Shown: piece after piece, positions 53,491 through 64,000 of the stretch
Layout of the letters: each line of letters begins with the position of its first letter
Position numbering within the stretch: position 1 is the first letter of the stretch
NCBI GenBank assembly: GCA_951799405.1
Contig: OX637344.1
Coordinates: 14,942,001 to 15,006,000, forward strand
Direction: 5' to 3'
From: Agapetus fuscipes
Lineage: Eukaryota; Arthropoda; Insecta; Trichoptera; Glossosomatidae
DNA: 64,000 bases
Notes under the pieces: generated by a model
Database searches by the model: none
Seen by the model: only the letters and a program-made list of their open reading frames with translations
What the model was told of the DNA's origin: nothing
Program-made: the position numbers and the translations under genes

Positions 53491-53877
53491 TCCTCTTCCA
53501 CTTCCACTTTCCTACTGTGAGGGTTTTTCCTCTTTCCTGCTGATTGACACAATTAATAATATAACAGCCACTTTAATATGTTTACTTTTATTCCTTTCAC
53601 AATGTATACACAATAAACCACAGCACAATAATATAAATTATTCTTAATTACACATGCTTGTGGCTCTCACGCCAGGCAAGCTTCTTCCCTCTTTCTGCAT
53701 TCCTTTGTTTTTCTTTTTTCATTCAAATTTAAATACAATGTTCCATTCTACCAAACAAACAAATTCATCTCGTTACACTACCTTTGACACTCCCTCTGTT
53801 CACTCTTTTTGCTCTTGATATACAAAATAGCTTACTGAAGCAGGATCGCTATTCCTGTACAGTTGTTCACTCTACAG

Positions 53878-54126
53878 CAGCGGTCGGGGAACCGGGGTAA
53901 ATTAATATAGTAAATAAATAAAGTAATTTGATCGAATTTGAGAATTTTATTTTGTTTCTATGTTACATAAGTACTTACTATTTTCATTTAACTTTTTTTT
54001 TTATTTTCCGTGACAATGAATGCAACGAAAAATGTTTATTTAAAATAAATATTGATTGTATTCTTTTCAAAATGGGGGGAAAGGGTTATATCGACTTACG
54101 CAAAAATATTTGATTCCCGACCGCTG
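53878..54126. mobile_element. hAT-like MITE, 249 bp
   Basis: Ends CAGCGGTCGGGGAACC and inverse GATTCCCGACCGCTG. Flanks CTCTACAG and GTCTACAG agree at 7 of 8 bases. AT-rich inside, no transposase. Confidence 0.8.
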
Positions 54127-54164
54127 GTCTACAGGGTTGAAGTGTATCTACCTGTACATCTATA

Positions 54165-54413
54165 ATCTATAATCTAAGTTGCAAGGATATATTCATTTAA
54201 AGCTTTCAGATGTATGCCCACAAACAAACACGTGTGGTTCGCGCTTACAAATGCTGAATGTGTACTTACAAATAAAATCCAAACCTCAAATGAACATAAG
54301 CCCCGCAACTCTTGCCGACCTTCCCTGACACAGGGGTGACATTGGCAAAGTGAACCAATTTTTTACAGTATGGGTGGTCAGCCTCATACCAACCTATAAG
54401 TCAAGGAATTATC
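54165..54413 (-). repeat. Family C repeat, near full length
   Basis: CTATAATCTAAGTTGCAAGG to CCAACCTATAAGTCAAGGAA. Very close to the copy at 9132-9385. Confidence 0.78.
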
Positions 54414-54694
54414 TCATTTGTTGAAATATGGTTTATTTGAAGTTGGTGATTTTATCATCTTATTGCAGGTATAATATATGTACATACCTAAGGATTTCCA
54501 TTGTACATAATATTTTCTTCTTATAATTATTATTGTTTTTTTTTCACAAAGCGAGCTGTGTTAATTACGAAGATGCCAAAACTTTTTGACGGAGACAATT
54601 AGAAAAGAAAAAGTCCAAGACTCCGAACTTTTTTAATTTCTCTGGAATTTGTTTTTGGCACACTCCGACGAGTCTATTATTCTGACTTATAACT

Positions 54695-54853
54695 TACTGT
54701 AGCACACCCACGGAGGGTGGCAGAAATGATTTCCCGTTTCGGAGTTTATTTCAAACCCAAAATAAAACATCGGTAAGGCTTATTCGGCCTTCACAAAAAT
54801 GAGTACCGGCTTTCTCAAAGTTGGGATAACCCACTTCAACTGTACTAATTCTT
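54695..54853 (+). repeat. SINE B, left part of a split copy
   Basis: GAGGGTGGCAGAAATGATTT, CGGCCTTCACAAAAATGAGT, CCCACTTCAACTG, then cut by SINE A2. Continues at 55246. Confidence 0.7.
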
Positions 54854-55107
54854 ACTTTTTTTTTTTAAGAAATCCTGTGCGGGAGACTCCCTAGATTCTA
54901 GAGACTCTAGGGGTCTATGACACGTGTTGTAGTGCCGCAGAGATGTACGAGCTTGGTCGTCGCTACAAAGCGCCAATACTCAAGCAAGATCCAGTTGCTG
55001 TAAGGCTGGATGGACCTTTGGTGACCGGTCATTGGTGTAGGTTTTATGAATTTTTCAACCCAGCGAAGAGCAAATTTGAAAATATAAATGGTATATTTTT
55101 TGTGCTC
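54854..55107 (-). repeat. SINE A2 inserted in SINE B
   Basis: T-run, AAATCCTGTGCGGGAGACTC, CTAGGGGTCTATGACACGTG, then the shared body up to TTTTTTGTGCTCCG. The head is lost at the family G element. Confidence 0.8.
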
Positions 55108-55243
55108 CGAATATCGGTAATATTTGTATGAAGACTAATCAGCTGTTCACTTGCGGCCATCTTGGATTGACAGGTCTTCATGCAAATATTACCGATATTC
55201 TGTAAGTAAGAATGACCATGGTGATGAGAATTCCTGCCCTGGT
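55107..55243. mobile_element. Foldback MITE, family G, one arm shortened
   Basis: CGAATATCGGTAATATTTGT and the inverse ACAAATATTACCGATATTC-type arm, then GTAAGAATGACCATGGTGAT as in the 14955 copy. Confidence 0.65.
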
Positions 55244-55245
55244 TG

Positions 55246-55356
55246 GCATAAGGCCGGCCCTCTTACCTGTTAAAATGAAAAGGTTCCACTCACCACATGC
55301 GAACCCACACGAGAAACCGCTGCAATAAGTTACACTATACGTGAAGCTTTGTTGTT
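55246..55356 (+). repeat. SINE B, right part of a split copy
   Basis: TTGGCATAAGGCCGGCCCTC to ACGTGAAGCTTTGTTG, completing the copy that starts at 54695. Confidence 0.7.
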
Positions 55357-55431
55357 TTTTTTAATCGAGCATACTGCAGCCTCATAATACAGTTAACTCC
55401 CGGTATTTTCAACGCTAGCATATCGCTACCT

Positions 55432-55590
55432 TAAAGCTAAGACAAGACTGAATAAGTGCTGATTCACTGATTGTGGATAAACACATTAAATTGATAGTAA
55501 GTTCTCATAATAAGTGAACTAATTGTTAGGAAGTGCTCATGAAAAACTTCTAAGCTACAGGATTTTCACACTTTTGTAGTGTTTTGACCA
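55432..55590. repeat. Family D MITE, partial
   Basis: AAGACTGAATAAGTGCTGAT, AACTTCTAAGCTACAGGATT and TTCACACTTTTGTAGTGTTT match the element at 31871. The right end is missing. Confidence 0.65.
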
Positions 55591-56189
55591 CGGGTGACGT
55601 ACAAAGATATTTCAGGAGGGCCCTAGAGCCATTTTTTTTTCACAATCATCAGCGTTTTTGAGATGACCAACAGTCATCAAAAGGCGCATATAAAATACCA
55701 ATAATAATAAAAGTGGCAGATTCTCGTGCTTTCCGAATATGGAACTGGAAAATAAAGGCGTTGAACAGGCAGCGTTGGCTGCGGTTGATCAAAAAGGCCA
55801 AGAACCCCCCCGGGTTTCGTGACATTGAGTGAGCTATTGACGATGCATCCGGAAGCTTCATCTCTAAAAGACTATTGTAGCAGATCCCGTAAGCAAGTCT
55901 ACAGTCTCCAGTCTGTTCTCAAGTTTTCTAGAAACTTCTATCAGCTCGGATTTGCATCTGGTTCAGCGCGCTCTGTAATAATATTATGAATGTCATCTGC
56001 AGGTACACGGTGTTTAGTAATTACGTCAATCTGAACCTGTCTGATGTGTAACTGGACTAATTGAAAACCTGATCCACTCAACTGAGCCACCCTGTACCTC
56101 GAATGCTATTCGTCACATGCATGTTTCATATCATACGAGTTGTACAGAACCAAACGCGGGAATCTAGAATTGTCTTAAAAAATGACATA

Positions 56190-56599
56190 TCGACGGTTAA
56201 AAGGCATACACTAAATTGCTTAGGAGAGCAGTTAAAAGTTTGTTATTACAGAAAAATCGCATAACTTTTTTATTTTTTATAATATCGGTAAAATCAAAAA
56301 AGCTCTAAAATTAAACTTAAGTAAAGGCATTTATTGGCATTCCTATTAATGTGGCTTTACGATGTTTTACGATTGTTTTATGTCACAAGCGCTTTAAGGA
56401 CAAAAAAGGTCAAATCTTGTCGGTTACACCAAATACATAAAACGCAGTTGTTTGCTTGGGCATAAACAACACAAAAATCATCGTAGAGCTGTGGGAGTTA
56501 GCGCATTAGAAAGAGCGTAAAATTTCAAGTAGGATAGTATTCATGACTCATTTTTTAACAAAATGTCGCTTTTATTTTTCGCTTCCTTTTAACCGTCGA
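56190..56599. mobile_element. TIR MITE, family E, copy 1
   Basis: Ends TCGACGGTTAAAAGGCA and inverse CCTTTTAACCGTCGA. Inner TATGTCACAAGCGCTTTA and GTTTGCTTGGGCATAAAC are shared with copy 2. Both sides carry a 70-bp direct repeat (56120-56189, 56604-56676). Confidence 0.75.
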
Positions 56600-56854
56600 C
56601 ATACATGTTTTATATCATATGAGTTATACAGAACCAAACGCTGAATTAATCTAGAATTCTTTTTGAAAATGTCATAGGGACACACATAAAGTGACAGCCT
56701 CAGTGCTTCTGTATATTTCGTCCCCTTAGGCCCGGTATTTTCAACGTTGGCATAGCGACTCAATACGGAATGATAAAGACATATTTATGTCAACCGTGTG
56801 GATGTTTTTTTTTACTGTTTCAAAGTCGCTAACGTTCAAAATACCGGACCTTAG

Positions 56855-57105
56855 AGCGTGTTTGTCTTGTGTAGGTACGTCAGAGGTAATTTCACATGAG
56901 CAATGTTTGTATGTGTACTGGACCAATGTGTCTTATGTAACCTGGATATTGATTTTAAAAATAATTAAAGCAACCCTCACATTATCGTATTTTACATTTT
57001 TTTCTTAGCTCAGATTGTTTAGAATATGATTCTTAAGACAATCTCATTGAATGACCATCTTTGAAGCAAATGGTAGATAAGACAAACAAGCAGTGGGATG
57101 ACGAG
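56855..57105. repeat. Family F repeat
   Basis: GGTAATTTCACATGAGCAAT, GGACCAATGTGTCTTATG, AACCCTCACATTATCGTATT match the copy at 25612. Confidence 0.65.
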
Positions 57106-57119
57106 TAACTTTAACTGCA

Positions 57120-57410
57120 ACTCTGTCGCCATTTCGCTAGGGATGGCCAGAGCCTCTGCAGAACTGTCTCCGCTTATTCCTATCCTTACATACCTCTTTC
57201 AATTCATTCATATCCATCACCTTTTTCATGCATTTTCTTCTTTTACGCTCGCTTTGTATTTCCCATTCTTTCACAATCTCCTCAATCTGATCACTACATA
57301 CTTTTCTCGGTCGTCCCTTACCTCGTTTTCCTTTCACACTTCCTCTGTATATATATAGGTACTTTGTGAGTCTATCATCATTCATTCTTTCCTCATAGTC
57401 CTCGTATTGA
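57120..57410 (-). mobile_element. RTE-like LINE C-terminal fragment
   Basis: Minus strand encodes MNDDRLTKYLYIYRGSVKGK, RGKGRPRKVCSDQI and MNELKEVCKDRNKRRQFCRG, the end of the protein at 32124-33383. Open for 82 codons. Confidence 0.78.
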
Positions 57411-57429
57411 TTTTTTTTTATATTGTTGT

Positions 57430-58985
57430 GTTTTTAGGGTTCAAATAGTCTTCAAATAAAAAAAAACTAGTCTTCTTTACAGGATATTTATTTTACACTT
57501 AGATTTATTTATCAATTTATATTTTTTTTCAACAATTCACATTTATGGTTTAGAAATTTACATTTATTTCACCGTTGGTTCACTTTCACTGGTACTGTAT
57601 TTCTTGTTCAAAAGCAGAGCGTCATATCAGGACTGACTCTTGCAAGCCGCTTGCAGCCCTTTATACTACAGCGATCGTAGTTACTAGGAACCAATTTCGC
57701 TGGAACCTTCCAGAATGCAGTAGAACAAGTAGGTGCATAATTGAATATCTCTTATCCTAGGTACCTATAATAATTAAGTACTCCATCTCTCATCAGCTAT
57801 AACTAATACACCTACCTACCTTACATTTATATGTATTTGTTATTTACATTACAATATACCTTGAAAATGTTTGATGCGTTTCAAGTTTATTTTGTTTACC
57901 GTTTGGCTTCCGCATCTGTGTTTTCATTTCCACTGACTGCATATAAGCGCCGTTAGAGACCATTGAGTTGTAACATAGGGGAGCGGAAACTAACATACTG
58001 AACTGATACATACTTGTTCCCACTTGCGTTCCTCTCCTGTCAAACGTTGCAGTGGTGCCCCCAATGTACGGCGGCAACAACTACAAATATGACGCATTAG
58101 ATATCACAATAGTTATAATGAAATGAGTGATAAAATTAAAACATGAATATACCTTGAAAATATGAAATATTGACACCAATTTTGGTGATCACAATATTTA
58201 TAACGCGTGTTATCTGTCAACTCTAGCTAATTCCGGTCTAATCGGCAGCCATTATTTGCAATGGTACCAACATTCAAGAATATTTTTTTCGTTGTTAAGC
58301 CTTTTTTTAAAGCACTGACATCTCTTGGTACATTTAATATTATTTATAGTTTCAACTAATGCCAATAAATGTTTACATTTAAATTAATTAAAAACTAACA
58401 GATGTCACCCATTCACTGTCCAACACGATCTAATTTATCTTTGCCTTTGATTCATTCTATTCCAATTTTGATTTCAAACGAACAACATGTCATCATATTC
58501 TGTGCAATAAAAAAGTTACCAAGTTAAAAGTGCAATTTTATTAATAATCTCAACTCGCCAACCCTTAACTATACAGTCCGCCAAATTACAATATCGAAGA
58601 AAATATATAAAAGGAAGACATCAGAAACCTCAACATTCGTTTTGCCGAGTTTTTTTGTACATATGGAAATGCAACTGTGAAGTTCTTTGTTCTCTTTCTA
58701 ACTAATGACCATTTTCGTAAGTACGAGTAAGTTTAGACAGATATATATGTATATTTTCGTTAAAATAATTTCTAGTCCACAGATATTTTAAGTCAATGTT
58801 AGAGACCGCCGTTGCCGCGTCCAGTCTACTCTAACGGCCGAGCCTAACGACTGGCGGTCGTTATTCGCTGTACGGCCTGCGCACTATCGAAGGACGTATA
58901 ATGGAATCAGCTCGGCCTAAAGAGCAGCGCTATCATTGAGTTCAAAATATTGATGGAGAAGGAACTAGCTTACAGCATTGGTACT
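57430..58985. other. No gene recognised
   Basis: Mixed composition with GC-rich patches at 58800-58880. ATATATAAAAGGAAGAC at 58603 looks like a core promoter but no gene or LTR could be tied to it. Confidence 0.3.
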
Positions 58986-58991
58986 ATTTAT

Positions 58992-59114
58992 AAAAAAAAT
59001 AGGCTGATTTATTTGGTGAGCGCTGTTTTTGTGTGTATCACACCTCAAGAGCCCTCTGCAAGCTTGGTCGTCGCTGTAAAAAGCGCCAGTTCTCTAGCAA
59101 GACCCAGTTGCTCT
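58992..59114 (-). repeat. SINE A1 tail fragment
   Basis: GCTGATTTATTTGGTGAGCG, TGTGTGTATCACACCTCAAG, AAGCTTGGTCGTCGCTG, then lost. Confidence 0.72.
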
Positions 59115-59343
59115 TTTATGTATTGCCATTTTTCTTTTAAAATTATCAAATTCACCGACCAAAATCATTGCAACGCGTACGTAGCATGTTTCGCGCGATA
59201 TTTTTTTTTTAATAATGCCAAAAATACCGATTTTTCAGTACCTTTTGCCTGTTATTAGTATGGTGAAACTCGGGGTATGATTGTTCTCTTTCTAACTGAC
59301 AAAGATTTGTATTGAGGTAGGTTGAAACAGATATAGTGTCTAC

Positions 59344-59567
59344 CAGTGGCGAAGGGTGCCATGCAAGCCGGTTTCCATAGGTTTCCCATTTAAAATGAGA
59401 CAGAAATGATAATAGAATAAAGTAGACTGCATGGTTTAAATGGCGGAAAAGTACGTATTGTTTCTTTGGTTTTATATGTATTTTTTTACTTTGAGCCTAT
59501 ATTTTGAAACTACTTTGTTACATCATTTTAAAAGGGAAGCCGATAGGAACCGGCTTGTATGCCACTG
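59344..59567. mobile_element. hAT-like MITE, 224 bp, second copy
   Basis: CAGTGGCGAAGGGTGCCATG with inverse ...GCTTGTATGCCACTG. Flanks GTGTCTAC and GTGTTTAC agree at 7 of 8. Same family as 25098-25326, inside inverted relative to it. Confidence 0.8.
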
Positions 59568-59834
59568 GTGTTTACTCGTGTCAACATTGTTTCGTCTTCA
59601 CTATATTGTAACCTAATGAGCGCTGGGACGGTTAGCGTGAACCTTGATTGCGATTCATAGCGGGGAATTAGCCAGAAACTCAATGCGATGGTCGCATATC
59701 AAATGCTACGAGTACTTATGTATAACGAAAATGGTTAAAATATAGAACAAATGTGTGTAAAGGAAATATTTAGGGAGATTTTTTTTAACAGATTGTTGAC
59801 CTATTCGAGATTCCCATTTTACTGTTACTTAATT

Positions 59835-59940
59835 TGTATGTTGGTATGACGCTGGCCACCAATATTTAAAAAAAATGGTTAGTTTTACGATTGTCTATTC
59901 TGCTTCAGGGAAGGGCGGCAGGAGTTGCAAGGCTTATAAA
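59835..59940 (+). repeat. Family C 5' part
   Basis: ATGTTGGTATGACGCTGGCC to GGCAGGAGTTGCAAGGCTTA, diverged. Confidence 0.55.
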
Positions 59941-59944
59941 ATTC

Positions 59945-60256
59945 CATGCTACTAAGCTATACTTATAGCGTAACTTCTCGCCGCGTTATCCCCGAAGAGA
60001 TCTTTTCTAACCTACTTATTTTTACAGACAAGGGGGCCGGCCTTACGCCATCTGCTTCATATAAAGTGGGGGCTCCCAGCTTTGGAGCGAGCTGGCACTC
60101 ATTTTGTGTGAGAGCTGAGTAAAACATTGCCGGTATTTTATTTTGGGTTTGAAATAAACACCCTAACTGCAATCATCTTGTGAAACCTTCGGTGGGATTG
60201 GAACCCGAGGTCTCGGCATGCAACGCAAGCATTCTACCAACTGAGCTATCGACCGG
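59945..60256 (-). repeat. SINE B, near full length
   Basis: TACTAAGCTATACTTATAGC to CATTCTACCAACTGAGCTAT. B box region GGTGGGATTGGAACCCGAGG. Confidence 0.8.
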
Positions 60257-60349
60257 AAAAATGAATATTTATCTTTTTACCACGATTTTATTGAATAGGA
60301 TTTGTTGTAGATGGGAAATGTGACACTCGATTGAACATTTCGCACCAAA

Positions 60350-60550
60350 AAATAAAAACTGAGTAACGACGGATTTGAAAAATCGTGGATTGTAAGAAAA
60401 CTAACTCATTATAAGGAACTGCTCATGAAAAACTTCTAAACTACGAGCTTTTCACACTTTTTCAGTGTATTCTTTCGTAAAAATAGGAAAAAGGTGCATT
60501 TATCTGGGAAGCCCATGTTAGCTTCATATGCCACTCATTCAGTTTTAGCT
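60350..60550. repeat. Family D MITE, partial
   Basis: AAAACTGAGTAACG start, AACTTCTAAACTACGAGCTT and CCACTCATTCAGTTTTAGCT end. Confidence 0.65.
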
Positions 60551-60775
60551 TCTATAATCTAAGCTGCAAAGATATGTTAAATTTAAGTTTTATATTAAAT
60601 GAATTCCCACAAGCAGACACGTATAAGTTCGCGCTTAAATATCCTGTGAGCCTACAATATAAAACCCAATCTCAAATGAACATAAGCTCTGCAACTATTG
60701 CCGACCTTCCCTGAATCAGGGGTGACATTGGCAATTTTCTACAGCATGGGGGGTCAGCCGCATACCAACCTATCC
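60551..60775 (-). repeat. Family C repeat
   Basis: TCTATAATCTAAGCTGCAAA to CAGCCGCATACCAACCTATC. A short deletion follows GACATTGGCAA. Confidence 0.72.
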
Positions 60776-60934
60776 TCAAGTTACCTTTAAGGGCACGACA
60801 AGGTATCAACCTTGCTTCAAGGTATCGATATCTGTTGATTCTTTATCTAACGATGATAATTTCTATCTAATACCCATATCACATCTAACGTATTCATATT
60901 ATCTATAGATGAGATATTATACCTAATATGCATA

Positions 60935-61366
60935 TCAACGTTTAAAAGGCAGAAGGGCATAAGCGAAATAAACCAAATTGTTCAGGAGAGCAGTTTAAAG
61001 TTTCACATTGCAGAAAAATGGCATAATTTTTTATCATATCGTTAAAATCAAAACAGCTCTAAAATAATAAAAAAAAAAACAATAAACGTATTTATTGGTA
61101 TTCCTATTTATGTGGGTTTACGATACTGTACGATTTTTTTTATGTCACAAGCGCTTTTAGGACAAAAAAGGCCAAAATCTTGTCGGTTACACCAAAACCA
61201 TACTTCGAAACGCAGTTGTTTGCTTGGGCATAAACAATACAAAAATCATCGTAGACCTATGGGAGTTAGCGCATTAGAAAGAGCGGAAAATTTCAAGTAG
61301 GATAGCATTCATAGCTCGTTTTTGACCAAGATATCGCTTATGTCCTACTGCCTTTTAACCGTCGAT
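60935..61366. mobile_element. TIR MITE, family E, copy 2
   Basis: TCAACGTTTAAAAGGCA to TGCCTTTTAACCGTCGAT, about 430 bp. Flanked by a 31-bp direct repeat with one mismatch (60904-60934, 61373-61403). Confidence 0.75.
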
Positions 61367-61597
61367 ATCATGTATAGATGAGATATTATATCTAATATGC
61401 ATATTTGAATATGCAGGAGCTAGAACTGTGGGGTTGATATTTGGTATGCCATTTAGGGCCCTATTGGCGTCGCACACATGAATACTATAATATATGGAAT
61501 GGTTTTGACCGTTAGGGTCGAATTTTGCATAGCTTAGTTTCACTTACCTTTGGAGATAATATTTAAGTTATTATGAATTCCTTTTTAAGCTAGGTAA

Positions 61598-61685
61598 TTG
61601 GTTGGTGTGAAGCTGAACACCAATACTGTAAAAAAAATGCAAGGCGTTCAATGTTGGCCCAGTTTCAGGGAATGACGTAAGATTA
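61598..61685 (+). repeat. Family C 5' part
   Basis: AATTGGTTGGTGTGAAGCTG to CCCAGTTTCAGGGAATGACG. Confidence 0.5.
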
Positions 61686-61707
61686 GAGTGTGAACGTTTT
61701 TTCGCAC

Positions 61708-62034
61708 GCTAACGCAATTAAGCTACACATATAGTGTAACTTCTTGCCAGCGTTATCTTCGAAGGGGTCACATGTAGCGATTCGGGGCCTATTTATTTTT
61801 ACGGGTAAGGACGCCGGCCTCACACAAGCACTTTCAGTTGAAGTAGGGATTTCCCAGCTTTCTGGGGGCTGGTTCTCATTTATTGTGAAGGCTGAGTACA
61901 CCTGTCTTGTATTTATTTTGTGTTTTGAAATAAACACCGAAACGGGAAATCATTTCTGAAACCCTCGGTGGAGATCGAACCCTTGTTCTCGGCATGGAAT
62001 GCAAGCATTCTACCAACTGAGCTATCGACCGGAC
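61708..62034 (-). repeat. SINE B, full length
   Basis: AACGCAATTAAGCTACACAT to CTACCAACTGAGCTATCGAC. The B box is altered (GGTGGAGATCGAACCC). Confidence 0.83.
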
Positions 62035-62036
62035 TT

Positions 62037-62172
62037 TTCATCAGCTTGGTCGTTGCGCCAATTTTCAAGTAAGACCCAGTTGCTGTAAGGCTGGATGGAT
62101 CTTTGGTGACCGGTCTTTGGAAAAGGTTTATGTTGATTTTTCAACCCAGAAAAGAGCAAATTTGAAAAATTA
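62037..62172 (-). repeat. SINE A body fragment
   Basis: AGCTTGGTCGTTGCGCCAAT to GAAAAGAGCAAATTTGAAAA, abutting SINE B. Confidence 0.7.
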
Positions 62173-62579
62173 AATATTTTTACACTATTGAATTTACTGC
62201 TTGTGGTCATTCGTCTAATGTGAATCTTTAATTTAAATGCATCTCTGCAATCGAGATTATATATAGTAAGGGATTTTTTTTTTTGGGGAAACTTGACTCT
62301 CTCTCGCTCAAATTATCTAAGTCTTCATGTTGGTATGCCGACATTTCCGCTGCGAACATCTTTCCGGTATAATTTACATAAAGGGTGGGTGTGCGCAAGG
62401 CAAGACAAATCGCTGGCACATTAACCTCTCCCCTGCACCGATATAAAAGTTAAATTTAGATAGATTCCCGCCACCCCTAGCCTAGAAGGAAACCCAGCTG
62501 AGGGTGGCGGAGGGTTCTAGAGAAAACAAATAAAAGATTCCAGCGTTTTCGTTGAGTCAAAAGTGTGAGATACATGGCT

Positions 62580-62712
62580 CCACGACAAATTGGTCACGGA
62601 CAACCTGCCCAGAGACAACATAGTCATTGAAAAATTGGTCACACAACAGTTCGGTCAACGACATTTCGGTCACATACTACATATGGCCCACAGACAGCTT
62701 CATCACAGAGTA
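62580..62712. repeat. Degenerate GACAANTTGGTCAC tandem repeat
   Basis: About seven units of 14-17 bp (GACAAATTGGTCACG, AAAAATTGGTCACAC, GACATTTCGGTCACA). Confidence 0.65.
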
Positions 62713-62777
62713 CCAACTAATTTAAATCTATAATCTTTAATCTAATTTGAAAGAATTTATATATTAAAGATAGATTG

Positions 62778-63098
62778 CCGGTCGATAGTTCAGTTGGTAG
62801 AGTGCTTGCATTCCAAGCCGTAAGCTTGGGCTCGAATCCCACCGCGGGTGTCAGAAATCATTTCCCGTTTCGGTGTTTATATCAAACCCCAAAAGAGAAT
62901 ACCGGCAAGGTTTACTCAGCCTTCACAAAAAATGAGTGCTAGTCCAATTGAGAGCTGGGAAACCTCCATTTCAACTAAAGTGGTTGGTGTCAGGCCGACT
63001 CCCTTATCGGTAAAAATAAATAGGCTCTACTCGCCATATGCGAAATCCTTCGGGGATAGCGCGGCAAGAAGATACACTATATGTGTAGCTTAGTTGTG
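62778..63098 (+). repeat. SINE B, full length
   Basis: GGTCGATAGTTCAGTTGGTA (A box), GGGCTCGAATCCCACC (B box), body, and CACTATATGTGTAGCTTAGT end. Best plus-strand reference copy. Confidence 0.86.
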
Positions 63099-63099
63099 T

Positions 63100-63266
63100 T
63101 TTATATACTGGCATTTAAGGGTCATATGTAATGCATGCCTACAAGCAGGCACATGCAAGCTTGCGCTTACACATGCTGCATGTGTAGGTACAAACAAAAT
63201 AAACCAAACCTCATATGAACATAAACTTTGCAACTCCTACTGCCTTACGCTGAAACCGAAAGGTTG
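63100..63266 (-). repeat. Family C 3' part
   Basis: TATGTAATGCATGCCTACAA to CAACTCCTACTGCCTTACGC; cut by the next copy. Confidence 0.65.
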
Positions 63267-63505
63267 CAAAGGTACTATGTTACATTGGAGATTCACATTA
63301 TATGCATTCTCAAAAGCAAGCACGCACAAGTTCGCGCTTGCACATGCCGCATGTGAATCTACAACATAAAAACCCAAATCTCAAAGGGACATACACCCTG
63401 CCACTATTGCCATCCTTCCCTGAAACAGGTGTGACGTTGGCAAAATGAACCATTTTCTACAGCATGGGTGGTCAGCCGCATACCAACCTAGAAGTCTAGA
63501 AAAAT
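63266..63505 (-). repeat. Family C repeat
   Basis: TTGCAAAGGTACTATGTTAC to GCATACCAACCTAGAAGTCT, inserted at the end of the previous copy. Confidence 0.72.
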
Positions 63506-63827
63506 AGTCCTCTTCTTAATCAATATTTGCAACTTAGATTATGTTTCCATTATTTGAATCGTTGTTCGTCTGTTTTTGTTTTCATGTATATTTAATTAGC
63601 ATGTACTACTGAAAATAATTATGTTTCCGACGGACTGTTAATTATCGGAAAATAATAATTATTAATTAATAATTTATGCCGTCGACAATATCGTAGGCGA
63701 CAATAAATTAACAGTTAATCATTTCGTTTTGATTTTCTTCCGCTTAAGACTGTAATAATAAATGACGAATAAGTAATAATGTGTATTTGTTATTATGTAA
63801 TAATCAAAATAAGGTATTTTGTTAATT

Positions 63828-64000
63828 CGTTCCCTTAGTGCTTGTTTGCCTTATGTCCATTAGAGGTAATTTCATATGAGCTATGTTGGTATCTGTACTG
63901 GACCAATGTGACTCATGAAAACTGGAAATTGATTTTGAAAATACAAAAAACAACTCCCACGTTATCGTGTTTATCTTAGCTTAGATTATAAACAATGTGA
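63828..64000. repeat. Family F repeat, cut by window end
   Basis: CCCTTAGTGCTTGTTTGCCT, GGTAATTTCATATGAGC, CCCACGTTATCGTGTTTA. Confidence 0.65.

Noticed and set aside
58603..58640. TATATAAAAGG core-promoter-like sequence
   Set aside because: No gene, LTR pair or SINE is linked to it. Such matches are frequent in AT-rich DNA.
1..64000. CRISPR arrays, operons, rRNA genes
   Set aside because: No spacer-repeat arrays, no Shine-Dalgarno-led gene rows and no rRNA were seen. The repeats are eukaryotic transposons.

Overview
The window is nuclear DNA of an animal, most likely an arthropod and probably an insect. It holds one large spliced protein-coding gene and is otherwise AT-rich, repeat-filled DNA. 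The evidence is canonical GT-AG introns, tRNA-derived SINEs, several LINE clades, LTR and DNA transposons, and no operons or bacterial signals. The species cannot be named from the sequence.

The gene runs on the plus strand from 10413 to 38835. It is a complete anoctamin-8 (TMEM16H) orthologue. I rebuilt 25 coding exons by hand. Every junction has GT and AG, all exon phases agree, and the frame stays open for 1,088 codons. An in-frame TGA lies 22 bases before the ATG, and the gene ends at a TGA with AATAAA about 55 bases downstream. The order is: cytosolic N-terminal domain (exons 1-6), first membrane helices (exons 7-13), hydrophilic insert (exons 14-15), the NNLIE helix and last helices (exons 16-18), and a long proline/serine-rich tail (exons 19-25). 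The 3' half carries repeated traces of exon duplication: vestigial copies of parts of exons 17, 22 and 24 lie in the following or preceding introns, and exons 20 and 21 share a PEIPPFR motif.

Left flank (1-10 kb): a gag-like pseudogene and a PIF/Harbinger-like DNA element (TAA duplications, 54-bp perfect terminal repeats) that was split by a younger non-autonomous LTR retrotransposon with two 627-bp LTRs. Introns contain SINEs, L2-like and RTE-like LINE pieces, a 5'-truncated RTE-like LINE with an open 419-codon reverse transcriptase frame and an 8-bp target duplication, hAT-like and TTAA-flanked MITEs, and a 12-bp minisatellite.

Right flank (39-64 kb): no host gene recognised. It is a dense nest of three short interspersed families, here called A, B and C, with LINE remnants, MITEs and foldback elements. 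The most unusual signal is a set of hammerhead-ribozyme-like motifs in Penelope-like or retrozyme-like repeats (22.8, 41.0, 50.0 and 51.6 kb). Stems I and II covary and stem III is always a 6-base palindrome. SINE A is also notable: one head and body occurs with two different 3' tails, one of them shared with a LINE in this window.
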